Below, one piece after another: positions 17,116 through 26,291 of a DNA stretch of 64,000 nucleotides; position 1 is the first letter of the stretch, and each line of letters begins with the position of its first letter. Below the pieces are notes generated by a model, which was given only the letters and a program-made list of their open reading frames with translations, was not told where the DNA came from and did no database searches. Source of the stretch: Falsiroseomonas algicola. GTDB lineage: Bacteria; Pseudomonadota; Alphaproteobacteria; Acetobacterales; Acetobacteraceae. The stretch covers positions 388,051-452,050 of the forward strand of contig NZ_JAAIKB010000005.1 in assembly GCF_011040385.1 (NCBI RefSeq), given 5' to 3'. The position numbers and the translations under genes were made by a program.

Positions 17116-17150
17116 GGAAGGGCGCTGACCTTTCGGCCAGCGCCCGTTTC
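17116..17150 (-). terminator. Hairpin downstream of the capsule export genes
   Basis: GGGCGCTG (17120-17127) pairs with CAGCGCCC (17138-17145), extended by flanking purine and pyrimidine pairs. It lies just past the end of the capsule export operon (stop at 17173) on the minus strand, followed by a short pyrimidine run. It could act as a rho-independent terminator, although the U tract is poor. Confidence 0.5.
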
Positions 17151-17172
17151 CAGCCCCGTCGGGATGGCGTCG

Positions 17173-18975
17173 TCAGTTCGCGAAGACGCGGGCCGACAGC
17201 GCCGACTGGAAGATGAGGTTCAGCAGGTCGCGCGTCAGCTGGAAGTTCTTCGGGTCCAGGCGCGGCAGCGCGATCAACTCGTCGCCGGGTTGCGGCGGCT
17301 CCGTCGGCTCCAGGATCAGCTCGCCGCTGGCGCGGCGGATCATCAGCTGGTTGTCGCCGCCACGTTCCGCGAGACCGCCGGCCTGGCGGATATAATCCTG
17401 CAGCGTCATGTTGGGACGCCAGATGATGGCCTGGGGGGCCGTCACCTCGCCGGAGACGAGCACGGTCTGCACGCGTTCGGGGATGACGATGACGTCGCCA
17501 TCCTCCAGCCGCACATCGGCGCAGCGGCCACCGCGGTCCATCACAACCAGGCGACCTTCCGGCTGCGTGCGGCGGGCGCGGCTGATGTAGCTGGAGACGA
17601 GCTGCGCTTCGGAGGCTCGCACCTCCGCCACGCCGGTGGTCGGCGAGATCGTGAGGAAGAGCTGCCGTTCCAGCCGGTCCATCGCCTCGTTGATCACGCG
17701 CGCCTGCTGGGCGGCGACCGAGGGACGGAGCAGGAAGATGCCACGGGTATTCGCGAGGATCGGGTCCACCGCGACGTAGTCGAGCAGGGTGCAGAGCGTG
17801 GTGTCACGGTCCGCGATCAGCACGGAGGGGCCGATGCGGCTGCCCTCGACGGAGACGCGCACCGTGGCTGGCGGCGAGTCGGTGATGAAGGTCACGACGT
17901 CCTGGTCCATCAGCTGGACGCCGGCGAGTTCGCGGATGGTGGTGTAGCGGGAGAAGGGCTGGCTGTTGCGCGTGCCGCGGATGACCGCGTTGGTGGCGGA
18001 GGGCAGCGGCGCGGCGAGGCGGATCAACTCCGACCCCGGCATGGTGCGGCCCGTCACCTCGAAGAGGAAGTTGTTGCGGACCGCGCCATCGGCGCCGACC
18101 ATGGCGCCCTGGGCCGGGACCAGGATGGTGTCGCCCTGCTGCAGCGTGATGCGCGGCAATTCGCCGGAGAGCAGGAAGCGGTAGAGGTCGATCCGCGCGA
18201 CCGGCCGGCCGCCGCGGTTGACGACGATGTCGCGGTAGGAGCCGCGGCCGGGGTCCACGCCGCCGGCGCGCGCGAGGTAGTCGAGCACGGATTCGGAGGC
18301 GGAGCCGAGGTGGCGGCCAGGCGTGCGCACCTGGCCGGTGACGAAGACGCCGACCTGGCCCGCGGAGAGCAGGACGGCATAGACCTGGACCTGCTGGGAG
18401 TAGACGCGCCGGACTTCCGATTCCACGAGGCGCTGGATGTCGCCGGCCCGCGTGCCGGCCACGCGCACCGGGCCGACCTGCGGGATGAAGATGTTGCCGT
18501 CCACATCGACCGTCGTGACGACGGAGGCCTCCACGAAGCCCCACACGGTGATGGAGACGCGGTCGCCCGGCAGGATGGTGTAGTTGGGATTGGGCGTGTC
18601 GGAGGCGGCGGGGCTGCCGCGAGTGAAGAGGGAGGCGCCGAAGACGACGGTGGCGGGCCCCGCGCGGCGACCCGGCTCGCCGATCGGGCCGACCGCGATC
18701 GGCCCGCCCTCCGCGGCGGTGGCGGAACCGGCGCGGGAGGTGGAGATCATGTCCCCCGCATTCAGGGCGGGGATCCCGCCGGAGGGGCCGGACGGGGCCG
18801 CCGTGGTGGGGGCGGGCGCCGCCGGTGCCGTGCTGGTGGTGGTGCGCGACGGCAGCGAGGGGGCGGAAACCTGGGCCCGCGCCACGGCTGGCAGCAGCAT
18901 CAGGCCGGCGAGGAGCAGGCAGGCCGCACCGGGCGCGCGGCGCGCCGGGCGGCTGGGGTAGGCGGTATCCGTCAT
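17173..18975 (-). CDS. Capsule polysaccharide export outer-membrane protein (Wza/KpsD type, SLBB)
   Basis: This protein of about 600 residues has a signal peptide (GAACLLLAGLMLLPAVARA) and then a Ser/Thr/Pro/Ala-rich linker. A polysaccharide export (Poly_export) domain begins near residue 120 (YTILPGDRVSITVWG) and is followed by several SLBB-type repeats (VFVTGQVRTPGRH, VLVSGEVTAPQAI). The C-terminus has a conserved hydrophobic helix. It should form the outer-membrane or periplasmic conduit for capsule. ATG 18975 follows the kpsE stop by one base; ATG 18987 is equally possible. It is the last gene of the lipoprotein-kpsM-kpsT-kpsE-exporter operon. Confidence 0.9.
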   Translation of the reverse strand: MTDTAYPSRPARRAPGAACLLLAGLMLLPAVARAQVSAPSLPSRTTTSTAPAAPAPTTAAPSGPSGGIPALNAGDMISTSRAGSATAAEGGPIAVGPIGEPGRRAGPATVVFGASLFTRGSPAASDTPNPNYTILPGDRVSITVWGFVEASVVTTVDVDGNIFIPQVGPVRVAGTRAGDIQRLVESEVRRVYSQQVQVYAVLLSAGQVGVFVTGQVRTPGRHLGSASESVLDYLARAGGVDPGRGSYRDIVVNRGGRPVARIDLYRFLLSGELPRITLQQGDTILVPAQGAMVGADGAVRNNFLFEVTGRTMPGSELIRLAAPLPSATNAVIRGTRNSQPFSRYTTIRELAGVQLMDQDVVTFITDSPPATVRVSVEGSRIGPSVLIADRDTTLCTLLDYVAVDPILANTRGIFLLRPSVAAQQARVINEAMDRLERQLFLTISPTTGVAEVRASEAQLVSSYISRARRTQPEGRLVVMDRGGRCADVRLEDGDVIVIPERVQTVLVSGEVTAPQAIIWRPNMTLQDYIRQAGGLAERGGDNQLMIRRASGELILEPTEPPQPGDELIALPRLDPKNFQLTRDLLNLIFQSALSARVFAN

Positions 18976-18976
18976 G

Positions 18977-20185
18977 TCAGCTCGCATGTTCCCGCGCGCC
19001 GGCCACCATCAGCCAGCCGATCCCGAACAGGACGGTCAGGCCGGCGAAGACGGTCAGCGTGTTGAAGAAGGCCCTGGGATGGTTGGCGCGTTCCGGCAGG
19101 TTGGGCTGCACGACGCGCATCAGGAAGACCGCCTGGCGCTGCGCCTCGGCCCGCGCAGCTTCGAGGGAGGAGATGGCGGAGGTGAGCTGCTTCTCCGCGA
19201 ATTCGCGTTCGAGCTGGAGGCGCTCGTAGCCGGAGAGCTGCTGCGTCAGCCCTTCCTCCCCGCGCGTGCTGCGCGCGCGTTCGGCGGCGACCTGCGCGAC
19301 GAGGGCGGCGATGCGGTTGTTGAGGACCTGGATCTGCGGGTTGTCCGGGCGCATGAAGGCGCGCTTCTCCTGCAGCTCCGCCCGGGTCTGGGCCAGCAGC
19401 GCCTCGAGGCGCGTCACGTTCTCCACCGCCGCGCCGGCGCTGCGCGTGGGATCGAGCGCCTGTTCGCGCTCGCGGAAGGTGGTCAGCGCCTCCCGCGCCG
19501 CCGACACGCGCCGCTCGGCGATCTCCACTTCCTCCCGCGCGACGCGGATGGAATCGGCCGCGGTGCGGGCGGAGAAGCGGTTCACGAGATCCTCGGCCAG
19601 GGCGATCAGGCCTTCCGCGATGTCCTTGGAGTCGCCCGGCCGATACGCCAGCACGCGAAGCGTGCTGATATTGGTCTCGATATCGTAGCTGATCGTGACC
19701 CGGCGACGGTAGTAGCGCAGCAGCTGCTCGGCCAGCGGTTCCTCCTGGCGCAGGCGGCTGACCAGGTCGGCCTCCGGCCGGCGCCAGATGGTGGACAGGT
19801 CGAGCGTCCGTTGCAGGCCGTTGATCGCGTCGACGCTGTCGATGAAGGCGGCGACGGCCCGCGCTTCGTCCATGCCGCCGCGCCCGCCCCCGCCGCCGGT
19901 CACGGCCGCGAGCACGCTGGCGGGGCTGGCCGCGCCCCCGCCGCCGCGGCTGCGCACCAGGAGCTTGGCTTCCGATTCGAAGAGGTCCGCGGCGTAGGTC
20001 ACGTAGTAGGTGCCGACCAGCAGGCTCGGCAGCAGGACGAGCAGGGCGTACCACCCCATCGGGCCGCGGGGCAGCAGGCTTCGTCGGCGCCGCTTCTGGG
20101 GCGGCACGCGTGGCGGGATGCGCGAATCCTCGACCCCCGTGGCGGGAAGGGTCTCAGAGGGCCTTATAGGTGGCGACAGCTTCAT
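18977..20185 (-). CDS. kpsE: Capsule export inner-membrane protein, KpsE/CtrB/RkpR-like
   Basis: This 402-residue polysaccharide co-polymerase has a basic cytoplasmic N-terminus (PPQKRRRRSLL) and a first membrane helix at about residues 43-65. A long periplasmic coiled coil follows (RVAREEVEIAERRVSAAREA and later AEKQLTSAISSLEAARAEAQ), and a second membrane helix lies near the C-terminus (LTVFAGLTVLFGIGWLMVAG). It links the ABC transporter to the outer-membrane exporter. Its start lies inside the kpsT 3' end (32 bp overlap), so translation is coupled. The glycine-rich patch near residues 81-100 is unusual but harmless-looking. Confidence 0.92.
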   Translation of the reverse strand: MKLSPPIRPSETLPATGVEDSRIPPRVPPQKRRRRSLLPRGPMGWYALLVLLPSLLVGTYYVTYAADLFESEAKLLVRSRGGGGAASPASVLAAVTGGGGGRGGMDEARAVAAFIDSVDAINGLQRTLDLSTIWRRPEADLVSRLRQEEPLAEQLLRYYRRRVTISYDIETNISTLRVLAYRPGDSKDIAEGLIALAEDLVNRFSARTAADSIRVAREEVEIAERRVSAAREALTTFREREQALDPTRSAGAAVENVTRLEALLAQTRAELQEKRAFMRPDNPQIQVLNNRIAALVAQVAAERARSTRGEEGLTQQLSGYERLQLEREFAEKQLTSAISSLEAARAEAQRQAVFLMRVVQPNLPERANHPRAFFNTLTVFAGLTVLFGIGWLMVAGAREHAS

Positions 20186-20804
20186 CGATGTCCTCGAAGA
20201 AGGTCAGGCTGCCATGGCTCAGCACCGCTGCGGTCCGGCAGTAGATCTTCAGATGTTCAGGCACGTGGCTGACCAGGACCAGTGTACGGCCCCTTGTCTT
20301 GGCTGACAGCATTTCCTGCGCCCGCGCGACGAAACGTGCATCGCCCGCGGCGGTGATCTCGTCGATCAGGTAGCAGTCGAAGTTCACGGCGAAGGAAAGG
20401 CCGAGCAGCAGGCGTCCCATCATGCCGGCGGAGTAGGTGCGGACCGGCATGTGCATGTAGCTGCCGAGTTCCGCGAAGCTTTCCACCTGCTGCAGGACCT
20501 CGTCCAGGTCGTGATCGTAGATGCGGGCGATGAATCGGGCGTTGTCGGCGCCGGTCAGGGCGGCCTGCAGGCCGATCCCGTGCGCGAGCGGCCAGGAGAC
20601 GGACATGCGGCGCTCGATGCGCCCGGAGGAGGGATGTTCGACCCCGGCCAGCATGCGCACAAGGGTGGATTTGCCGGTCCCGTTGCGGCCGAGGATGCCG
20701 ACGGCGTCGCCGGGCCGGATCACGGCGTTGACGTTGCGCAGCACCGTCTTGCGGCCACCACCGCGGACTTCGTAGTGCTTCGAGACGTTGTCGAGGATGA
20801 TCAC
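20154..20804 (-). CDS. kpsT: Capsule ABC transporter ATP-binding protein
   Basis: This 216-residue ABC ATPase of the polysaccharide/KpsT family has Walker A in GRNGTGKSTLVR near residue 39, a divergent signature YSAGMMGRLLLG near residue 124 and Walker B CYLIDEI followed by TAAGDARF. It energises export of lipid-linked capsule across the inner membrane together with KpsM. It starts 11 bp after kpsM. The short length and lack of a C-terminal carbohydrate-binding domain match KpsT of group 2 capsules rather than Wzt. Confidence 0.94.
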   Translation of the reverse strand: MIILDNVSKHYEVRGGGRKTVLRNVNAVIRPGDAVGILGRNGTGKSTLVRMLAGVEHPSSGRIERRMSVSWPLAHGIGLQAALTGADNARFIARIYDHDLDEVLQQVESFAELGSYMHMPVRTYSAGMMGRLLLGLSFAVNFDCYLIDEITAAGDARFVARAQEMLSAKTRGRTLVLVSHVPEHLKIYCRTAAVLSHGSLTFFEDIDEAVATYKAL

Positions 20805-20815
20805 GGGCCGGCCCG

Positions 20816-21643
20816 TCAGAATTCGAGCTTGGGGCGGACCGCGCGCAGCGCGGCGAGGCCCAGCATGTTGACCACGAGAACGCAGGAGACGGTGTAGAAC
20901 AGGTAGTAGTGGCTGACGATCAGGTCGCCGAACATGCCTTCCCGCACCATCTCATGCATGTTGGCCTGGGGGTTCCAGAGCAGAATCTCCCGCCAGCTCG
21001 GTGGCAGTCGGGCGGCGGGCGTGAAGGCGCCGGAAATCGGCAGCATCAGGTAGGTCATGGGATGGACGATGCGGTCCACGACTTCCCATCGGGCGGCGCC
21101 GGCGGCGGCCAGCATGGCGAGGCCGTTGGCGAAGAGAAAGATCAGCACGAGCCCGAGCACGATGAGCGGAATGTTCGCCGGGACCATGTCCACCAGCCAG
21201 GCGGCGCTGCCGATGACGAGGACGAGTGCGGCCGTGACCGCACAGGCCTCGAGCAGGTTTCGCGCCACCACCACGTCGGTCAGCCTGACCTGCCGGTGGT
21301 ACATGAGCGTCATGTTGGCGTGGAAGGCGGAGCACGCTCGGTTCACGATGGCGCGGAACGCGAAATAGGGCGCGTAGCCGATGACATACAACATGAAGAC
21401 CGGGATCGGACCGCCCGCATCGTGCCTGAAGAGCCAGTGCAGCAGCGCCACCATTGTGGCGAGCATCAGGGGTTCGAGCACCAGCCACACGAAGCCGAGC
21501 TGGTTGCGGCCGAAGCGGGTCGTGAGTTCGCGGAGCGCCAGCGCGTGGATGACGCGGCCCTGGATCCGGAATCCCTTGCGGATGCGGGCAAGCCCCTGGG
21601 GGCGGCTCGGCAGGGCCTGCCCCCCATCCGCTGTGACGCTCAC
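20816..21643 (-). CDS. kpsM: Capsule ABC transporter permease
   Basis: This 275-residue ABC-2 type permease has about six membrane helices after a cytoplasmic N-terminus (VIHALALRELTTRFGRNQLG is the amphipathic region typical of KpsM). It forms the transmembrane pore for capsule export with KpsT. The GTG start at 21643 overlaps the stop of the upstream lipoprotein gene as GTGA. The C-terminus is complete. Family identification is straightforward. Confidence 0.93.
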   Translation of the reverse strand: MSVTADGGQALPSRPQGLARIRKGFRIQGRVIHALALRELTTRFGRNQLGFVWLVLEPLMLATMVALLHWLFRHDAGGPIPVFMLYVIGYAPYFAFRAIVNRACSAFHANMTLMYHRQVRLTDVVVARNLLEACAVTAALVLVIGSAAWLVDMVPANIPLIVLGLVLIFLFANGLAMLAAAGAARWEVVDRIVHPMTYLMLPISGAFTPAARLPPSWREILLWNPQANMHEMVREGMFGDLIVSHYYLFYTVSCVLVVNMLGLAALRAVRPKLEF

Positions 21644-22053
21644 GGTCGCGGGATCCCGCCGCCGCGCAGCAGCGTCCGCGTCTCCGCCCAGCCACCATCC
21701 GGGGTCGCGCAGATCACCCGCGGACGCTCCGCCATGCCGGTGCCCACGGCCACCTCACGGCATTCGCGGCCGCTGGCGGCGTTGTAGGCGCGCACGAGGC
21801 GGACGGAGGCCGGTTGACCGCTGGCCAGCACGATGCGGTCCTGCGCACCGGGCTGCGACCGGGCGACGAAGGCCAGCAACGGGTCCGACGGAGGAACGGC
21901 CGCGGCGGGGGCAGCGCCTGGCGAGCCCCGGTTGAATGACAGGCCGCCGGCGCAGCCGGACAGCATCAGTCCGGCCCCGAGCAGGACCCCCGGCAGCATT
22001 CGGCCGCGGAGCCGCCACGACGTGGAACGGGGTGTCCAGGCGGCGTCAATCAC
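21640..22053 (-). CDS. Capsule-operon lipoprotein of unknown function
   Basis: The product carries a lipoprotein signal: basic RLRGR, a hydrophobic stretch and the lipobox LSGC. A 100-residue periplasmic domain follows (DPLLAFVARSQPG, RLVRAYNAASGRECREV, then VICATPDGGWAETRTLL). That domain resembles small surface-antigen-like or glycine-zipper-less 17-kDa proteins, but I cannot name it. GTG 22053 or ATG 21999 may start it; a candidate promoter at 22089-22117 rules out the longer frame starting at 22140. It is the first gene of the capsule export operon, coupled to kpsM by GTGA, so it probably helps assembly of the export channel. Confidence 0.75.
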   Translation of the reverse strand: MIDAAWTPRSTSWRLRGRMLPGVLLGAGLMLSGCAGGLSFNRGSPGAAPAAAVPPSDPLLAFVARSQPGAQDRIVLASGQPASVRLVRAYNAASGRECREVAVGTGMAERPRVICATPDGGWAETRTLLRGGGIPRP

Positions 22054-22088
22054 GGCATTTGATCGCGATGGCTTGTTCCATGCCGCGG

Positions 22089-22117
22089 AGTTTAGCGGAA
22101 CCAACAGCCCGACGCAA
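22089..22117 (-). promoter_or_regulatory. Candidate sigma-70 promoter of the capsule export operon
   Basis: On the minus strand TTGCGT (22117-22112) and TAAACT (22094-22089) are separated by exactly 17 bp, a fair match to -35 and -10 boxes. Transcription would start near 22082 and read through the lipoprotein, kpsM, kpsT, kpsE and the exporter. The match is by eye only. Confidence 0.45.
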
Positions 22118-22243
22118 AACGCAAACCGCTTTCGGAACATGCTGCGAGTGGGCTAGTCCCTTCATTGCGCTGCGTTTCCGGTCGGTGGCCGTGCATCCGG
22201 CGCCGGGGCCGACTTGCGGGCCGCCCGGTGCTAGTCTCGGCGC

Positions 22244-24103
22244 GTGCCGCCTCCCGAAGCCCCAGCCACGACCGCCCCACCGCTCCGCCTTCCCGCCCCG
22301 GTGCTCGCGGCGCTGCCCCACCTGCCATCCTTCTGGCCGGAACGCCGGGTGCTGGCGGCGGGCGATGCCCCCCCCGATGCGGCGCCGGAGGGTCTCGGCG
22401 CTCCGCTGGCCTGGACGCCAGGGCCCTTCCGCCCCTCCCGGCTCGCGGGGCGGGAGGTCCCGGTCCTGCTGGTGGTCGGCCCGGGGCCGGATCCGCTGGG
22501 GGCCGCGCTCAGGCATCCTCCGGCGCGGCCAGACCTGGCGCTGGCGCGACGAGTGATGGCGGCGATGGCAGCCGGGCGCATCGGAGCGCCGGCGGGGCTG
22601 CCGGAGACCGGCGCCGTCCGGCCGGGCGCTGCGCTGCTCATCGATCCCTGCGACCCTGCGGAGGCGCCGGCAGCCCAGGCCCGCCTCGCGGCGCTGCGGG
22701 CTGCGGCGCGGGAGGTCGTCGTGGCGCCGGACCCCTTCGCAGACGGCCCGCCCGTGCTGCCGCCGGCCGACCTGCCGCGCCTGTCGCCCTGGGCCTTGCT
22801 GGCGGGTGCGGCCTCCATCCATGGCGCCTCCCGCCCGCTGGCCCTGCTCGCGCTGGCGGCGGGGGTGCCGGTGGCGGATGGGCCGCTGGCCGGCGCCGAT
22901 CCCGCCGAGACCTGGGCCGCCATCGTGGCCGCCACCCGCGCCGCTGATCCCTTCACGCGCCGGCCCTGCTCGATCGAGCAGGGCCTGGCGATCCTGGCGC
23001 TGTGGCGGGAGCGGGAGGCGGAGGCGCGCGGCATCGCCGCCTGCCTCGGCGTGCATCCCTACAAGCGGGACCGGGTGCGGGCGCTGCTGGCGTCATCCGG
23101 ACCGGCGCCGGGCTTCCATGGCCGCGCGATGCCCGCCATCGCGGCGGCGAAGGCGCGGGGCGGCGCGGTGCTGGCCTGGGCAGCCTCCGCGCCCGCTGAC
23201 CTGCGCGCGCGCTGCGCGGCGGCGGGGGTGGAGCTGCGCTGGCTGGAGGATGGCTTCATCCGCTCCGCCGGGCTCGGCGCCGCCTTCCGGCCGGGCGCCT
23301 CCTTCACCCTCGATTCCGGCGGCGCCTATTTCGACCCGGCCGCGCCGAGCGACCTCACGCGGCTGATCGAGGCGGGAGGCTTCGCGCCGGATGTCCTGGC
23401 TCGCGCGGCGGCGCTGCGCGCGGCGGTCGTGGCGCGGGGCATCACCAAGTACAACCTTGGCGGCGCGGCGCCTTCCATCGCGGCGCCGCCGGGCCGGCAG
23501 GTAGTGCTGGTGCCGGGGCAGGTGGAGGACGATGCCTCCGTGCGGCTCGGCGGCGGCGCCATCCGGCGCAACATCGACCTGCTGCGCGCGGTGCGGGCGG
23601 CGGCGCCCGATGCGTTCATCGTCTACAAGCCGCATCCGGACATCGAGGCCGGGTTCCGCCGCGGCCGCATCCCGAAGGCCGAGTTGGCGGGGCTGGCCGA
23701 CCAGGTGGCGGAGCGCGCGCCCATGGCGGCGCTGCTCGACCGCGTCGATGCGGTGCATACCCTGACCTCGCTGACGGGGTTCGAGGCGCTGCTGCGCGGC
23801 CTGCCCGTCACCTGCTGGGGGATGCCCTTCTATGCGGGCTGGGGGCTGACCGAGGATCGGGGGGCCCTGCCGCCGGGCGCCCCGCCGCGGAGGCGGCGCG
23901 CGACGCTCGATGAGCTGGTCGCCGCTTCGCTGGTCCTCTACCCCCGCTGCATCGATCCGCTGACCCTGCTGCCCTGCCCGCCGGAAGTGCTGCTGGACCG
24001 GATGGGGCAGCCCGGCCTGTTCCCGCCCGGCCGGTTTTCCGCCATCCGGGCGGCGGAAGGCTGGATCCGGCGCGGCGTCGCGCGCCTGAGGGGGTGGCGA
24101 TGA
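22244..24103 (+). CDS. kpsC: Capsular polysaccharide export/biosynthesis protein, KpsC-like (beta-Kdo transferase)
   Basis: KpsC adds beta-Kdo residues to a lipid acceptor to build the linker on which group 2 capsules grow. Residues about 240-600 contain one full transferase module: WLEDGFIRSAGLG, a GGAYFDP box, LVPGQVEDDASVR, YKPHPDIEAGF and HTLTSLTGFEALLRGLPV. The first 230 residues resemble only the second half of such a module (SIHGASRPLALLALAAGVPV) and lack the LEDGF region, so the usual two-module KpsC seems truncated at its N-terminus. The GTG start is weakly supported. It is divergent from the export operon and coupled to the SDR gene by ATGA. Confidence 0.87.
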   Translation: MPPPEAPATTAPPLRLPAPVLAALPHLPSFWPERRVLAAGDAPPDAAPEGLGAPLAWTPGPFRPSRLAGREVPVLLVVGPGPDPLGAALRHPPARPDLALARRVMAAMAAGRIGAPAGLPETGAVRPGAALLIDPCDPAEAPAAQARLAALRAAAREVVVAPDPFADGPPVLPPADLPRLSPWALLAGAASIHGASRPLALLALAAGVPVADGPLAGADPAETWAAIVAATRAADPFTRRPCSIEQGLAILALWREREAEARGIAACLGVHPYKRDRVRALLASSGPAPGFHGRAMPAIAAAKARGGAVLAWAASAPADLRARCAAAGVELRWLEDGFIRSAGLGAAFRPGASFTLDSGGAYFDPAAPSDLTRLIEAGGFAPDVLARAAALRAAVVARGITKYNLGGAAPSIAAPPGRQVVLVPGQVEDDASVRLGGGAIRRNIDLLRAVRAAAPDAFIVYKPHPDIEAGFRRGRIPKAELAGLADQVAERAPMAALLDRVDAVHTLTSLTGFEALLRGLPVTCWGMPFYAGWGLTEDRGALPPGAPPRRRRATLDELVAASLVLYPRCIDPLTLLPCPPEVLLDRMGQPGLFPPGRFSAIRAAEGWIRRGVARLRGWR

Positions 24104-24891
24104 AGGAAGCGCGGTCGGTGGTCATCAGCGGGGCGTCGCGGGGCCTTGGCGCCGCACTGGCGCGCCGCTTCGCGGCGCCGGGGATGCGGCTGCTGCTGCT
24201 GGCCCGCAGCCGAGCGGCGCTGGAAGGCGTGGCGGCGGAATGCCGCGCGGCGGGGGCGGCGGTGGAGATCGCCGTCGCGGACGTGACCGATGCCGCTTGC
24301 GTGGCCGAGGCGGTGCTGGGCTTCGAGGCAGCGGGCGCGGTGGATCTGGTGATCGCCAATGCCGGCACCTCCGCCGGGCGGGCGCCGGATGGGACGCCGG
24401 AGGATGGGGCGGCGGCGGCGCGGCAGGTGATGGTCAACCTGGTCGGTGCCATCAACCTGGTCTCTCCCCTGCTGCCGGCGATGCGGGCGCGGCGGGCGGG
24501 GCAGGTGGCGCTGGTGGCCAGCATCGCGGGCTTCCGCGGCCTGCCGGATTTCCCGGCCTATTGCGCCAGCAAGGCCGGGCTGATCGCCTGGGGCGAGGGG
24601 CTGCGCGCCGCGGAAGGGCCGCGCGGCCTCCGCGTGACGGTGATCACGCCCGGCTTCTTCCGGAGCGCCATGGGAGACCGCTTCCACGGCGCGCGCCCCT
24701 TGCTGCTGGGGACGGAGGAGGCGGCCGCCAAGGTGCATCGCGCGCTGCTGCTCGGCGTGCCGCGTCTCGGCTTCCCCTGGCCGATGGCGCTCGGCCTGCG
24801 GCTGCTCGGCCTGCTGCCGCCCTTCCTCGGCGACCGGGCGGTGCGGCTGATGCGCTTCCGCGTCACGCCGGAAGCGGATAGCCTGGGATGA
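24100..24891 (+). CDS. Short-chain dehydrogenase/reductase, RkpH/ketosphinganine-reductase-like
   Basis: This 263-residue SDR has the cofactor loop SGASRGLGAALAR near residue 10, the NAG motif (VIANAG), a catalytic serine in VASIAGF and YCASK as YxxxK near residue 152. The C-terminal tail (FPWPMALGLRLLGLLPPFLG) is hydrophobic and looks membrane-associated, as in 3-ketodihydrosphingosine reductases and RkpH of Sinorhizobium. ATG 24100 overlaps the kpsC stop as ATGA, with GAGGGGG ahead. I infer that it reduces the keto-amine made by the PKS and oxoamine synthase encoded nearby. Generic SDR is the safe call. Confidence 0.85.
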   Translation: MKEARSVVISGASRGLGAALARRFAAPGMRLLLLARSRAALEGVAAECRAAGAAVEIAVADVTDAACVAEAVLGFEAAGAVDLVIANAGTSAGRAPDGTPEDGAAAARQVMVNLVGAINLVSPLLPAMRARRAGQVALVASIAGFRGLPDFPAYCASKAGLIAWGEGLRAAEGPRGLRVTVITPGFFRSAMGDRFHGARPLLLGTEEAAAKVHRALLLGVPRLGFPWPMALGLRLLGLLPPFLGDRAVRLMRFRVTPEADSLG

Positions 24892-26194
24892 TCGGCGCGC
24901 GCGCGGGCAGGCCGGCGCCGACGCGGTCGGCGTGCAGCGCCTCCACCGCCGCGGCGACGGCGATGGCGCGGCCCGCGGGCGCGTAGAAGACGCCGCGGAG
25001 CTGCGTCGTCGCCTGCAGCGCCGCCAGGAAATCGGCGCGGAAATCGGGCTCGGGTGGCGCGGCTTCGGTCCAGAAGCTGTCGAGCGACCCCTGGTGGGTC
25101 AGCCCCGGTACATCCCAGACCGCGGTGCCCAGCGCCTTCACCGGCTTGCCGAAGACCAGCGCCTTCAGCCCGACCGTGCTGTTGATGGTGACCAGGCCCT
25201 GCATGCCGTTGACCATGTCATCCAGGCTGCCGCCATGCGCCAGGTGCACGCGCCCGGAAAGCCCCGCCGCCGCCGCCAGCCGGCCGATCCGCGCGGTCCA
25301 GTCCTTCACGCAGGGATCGAGGGGATGGGCCTTCAGCAGCAGATGTGCCTCCGGCGCCGCATGGGCGGCGAAGGAGGCCAGCGTCTCCGCGATGGGGGTG
25401 TCGAGATCCGGGTAGCGGGAATAGGCGCGGACGGAGAAATCGGTCTCCATCTGCATGGCGAAGAGCCAGTAGGGGCGGTTGCCGATCGCGGCCAGCGCGC
25501 GTTCCCCCTCCGCCCGCTCCGCGCCCCGGCGCAGCAGCCGGCGGGCGATGCCCCAATAGGTGATGGCGGGGTGGTGCAGCTGGTGTGACCGGTAGTGGCG
25601 GAAGGGCCAGGGGGCGATGGCGGCGAGGTGGTAGATCACGTCCCAGCTCGCCTGCCGGCCGAAATCGTCGCGCAGCCTTTCCGTCAGGTCGGCCGGCGGC
25701 AGCGACCGCGCCAGCGCCCGGATCTCGGCAGGGTCGCGGGGGAAGCGGCTGTCGCCGCCCATGCCGTCCCGCTCCAGCGTGATCCAGTCCGGGCGGAAAT
25801 AGCCGAAATCCGTCACCACCACGGCGATGCCGCGTGACGCGGCGGCGGTGATGGCGGCGCGGTGATAGGCGCGCTGCTCGCCCAGCAGCAGGATGTCGGT
25901 GATGCCGTGGCGGTCCAGGAAGCCCTCGATGAAGCCGGGCCAGTCCTCCGGCCGACCCTGGTAGTCGATGGCCTTGGGCTGGCCCTCCACCCGGCCCCAG
26001 AAGAGGCGATCCCCGAGGCAGAGGTTGATCCGGTGCACGCCATGGCCCCGCGCGGCGAGGCCGCGCGCCACTTCCAGGAAGAAGGGGCTGATCGGTCCCT
26101 GGAGGAACAGGAAGCGTCGGGAACCCTGGCGGGGGGCGTCCTGGGTCGCGTCGCGGGCAGGCGAGGGTGATGGCGACGCGTTAATCGATGACAT
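24863..26194 (-). CDS. kpsS: Capsular polysaccharide biosynthesis/export protein, KpsS/RkpJ-like
   Basis: This 443-residue protein of the KpsS/LipB family has an N-terminal motif RRFLFLQGPISPFF, then GEQRAYHRAAI, DFGYFRPDWITLERDG (the glutamate-containing donor-site region), LLKAHPLDP and TINSTVGLKALVFGKPVK. KpsS adds the first Kdo to the lipid acceptor before KpsC extends it. Its 3' end overlaps the convergent SDR gene by 29 bp. It follows the GNAT gene on the same strand, but two hairpins lie in the 144-bp gap, so it may be partly independent. Confidence 0.9.
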   Translation of the reverse strand: MSSINASPSPSPARDATQDAPRQGSRRFLFLQGPISPFFLEVARGLAARGHGVHRINLCLGDRLFWGRVEGQPKAIDYQGRPEDWPGFIEGFLDRHGITDILLLGEQRAYHRAAITAAASRGIAVVVTDFGYFRPDWITLERDGMGGDSRFPRDPAEIRALARSLPPADLTERLRDDFGRQASWDVIYHLAAIAPWPFRHYRSHQLHHPAITYWGIARRLLRRGAERAEGERALAAIGNRPYWLFAMQMETDFSVRAYSRYPDLDTPIAETLASFAAHAAPEAHLLLKAHPLDPCVKDWTARIGRLAAAAGLSGRVHLAHGGSLDDMVNGMQGLVTINSTVGLKALVFGKPVKALGTAVWDVPGLTHQGSLDSFWTEAAPPEPDFRADFLAALQATTQLRGVFYAPAGRAIAVAAAVEALHADRVGAGLPARAPIIPGYPLPA

Positions 26195-26291
26195 GGGGCC
26201 GACATAGCCATCATCGGTGCCGCGCCTGTCAATGCCGGGACCGTGACGGGCGGTTTCACGCGGTTTCCTTGGCTTCGCCGCATGAGCGGCG

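Noticed and set aside
16186..19065. A 959-codon plus-strand frame opposite the TctC and capsule exporter genes
   Set aside because: Compositionally a shadow (His/Asp/Gly-rich), it spans two unrelated real genes and has no recognisable motif.
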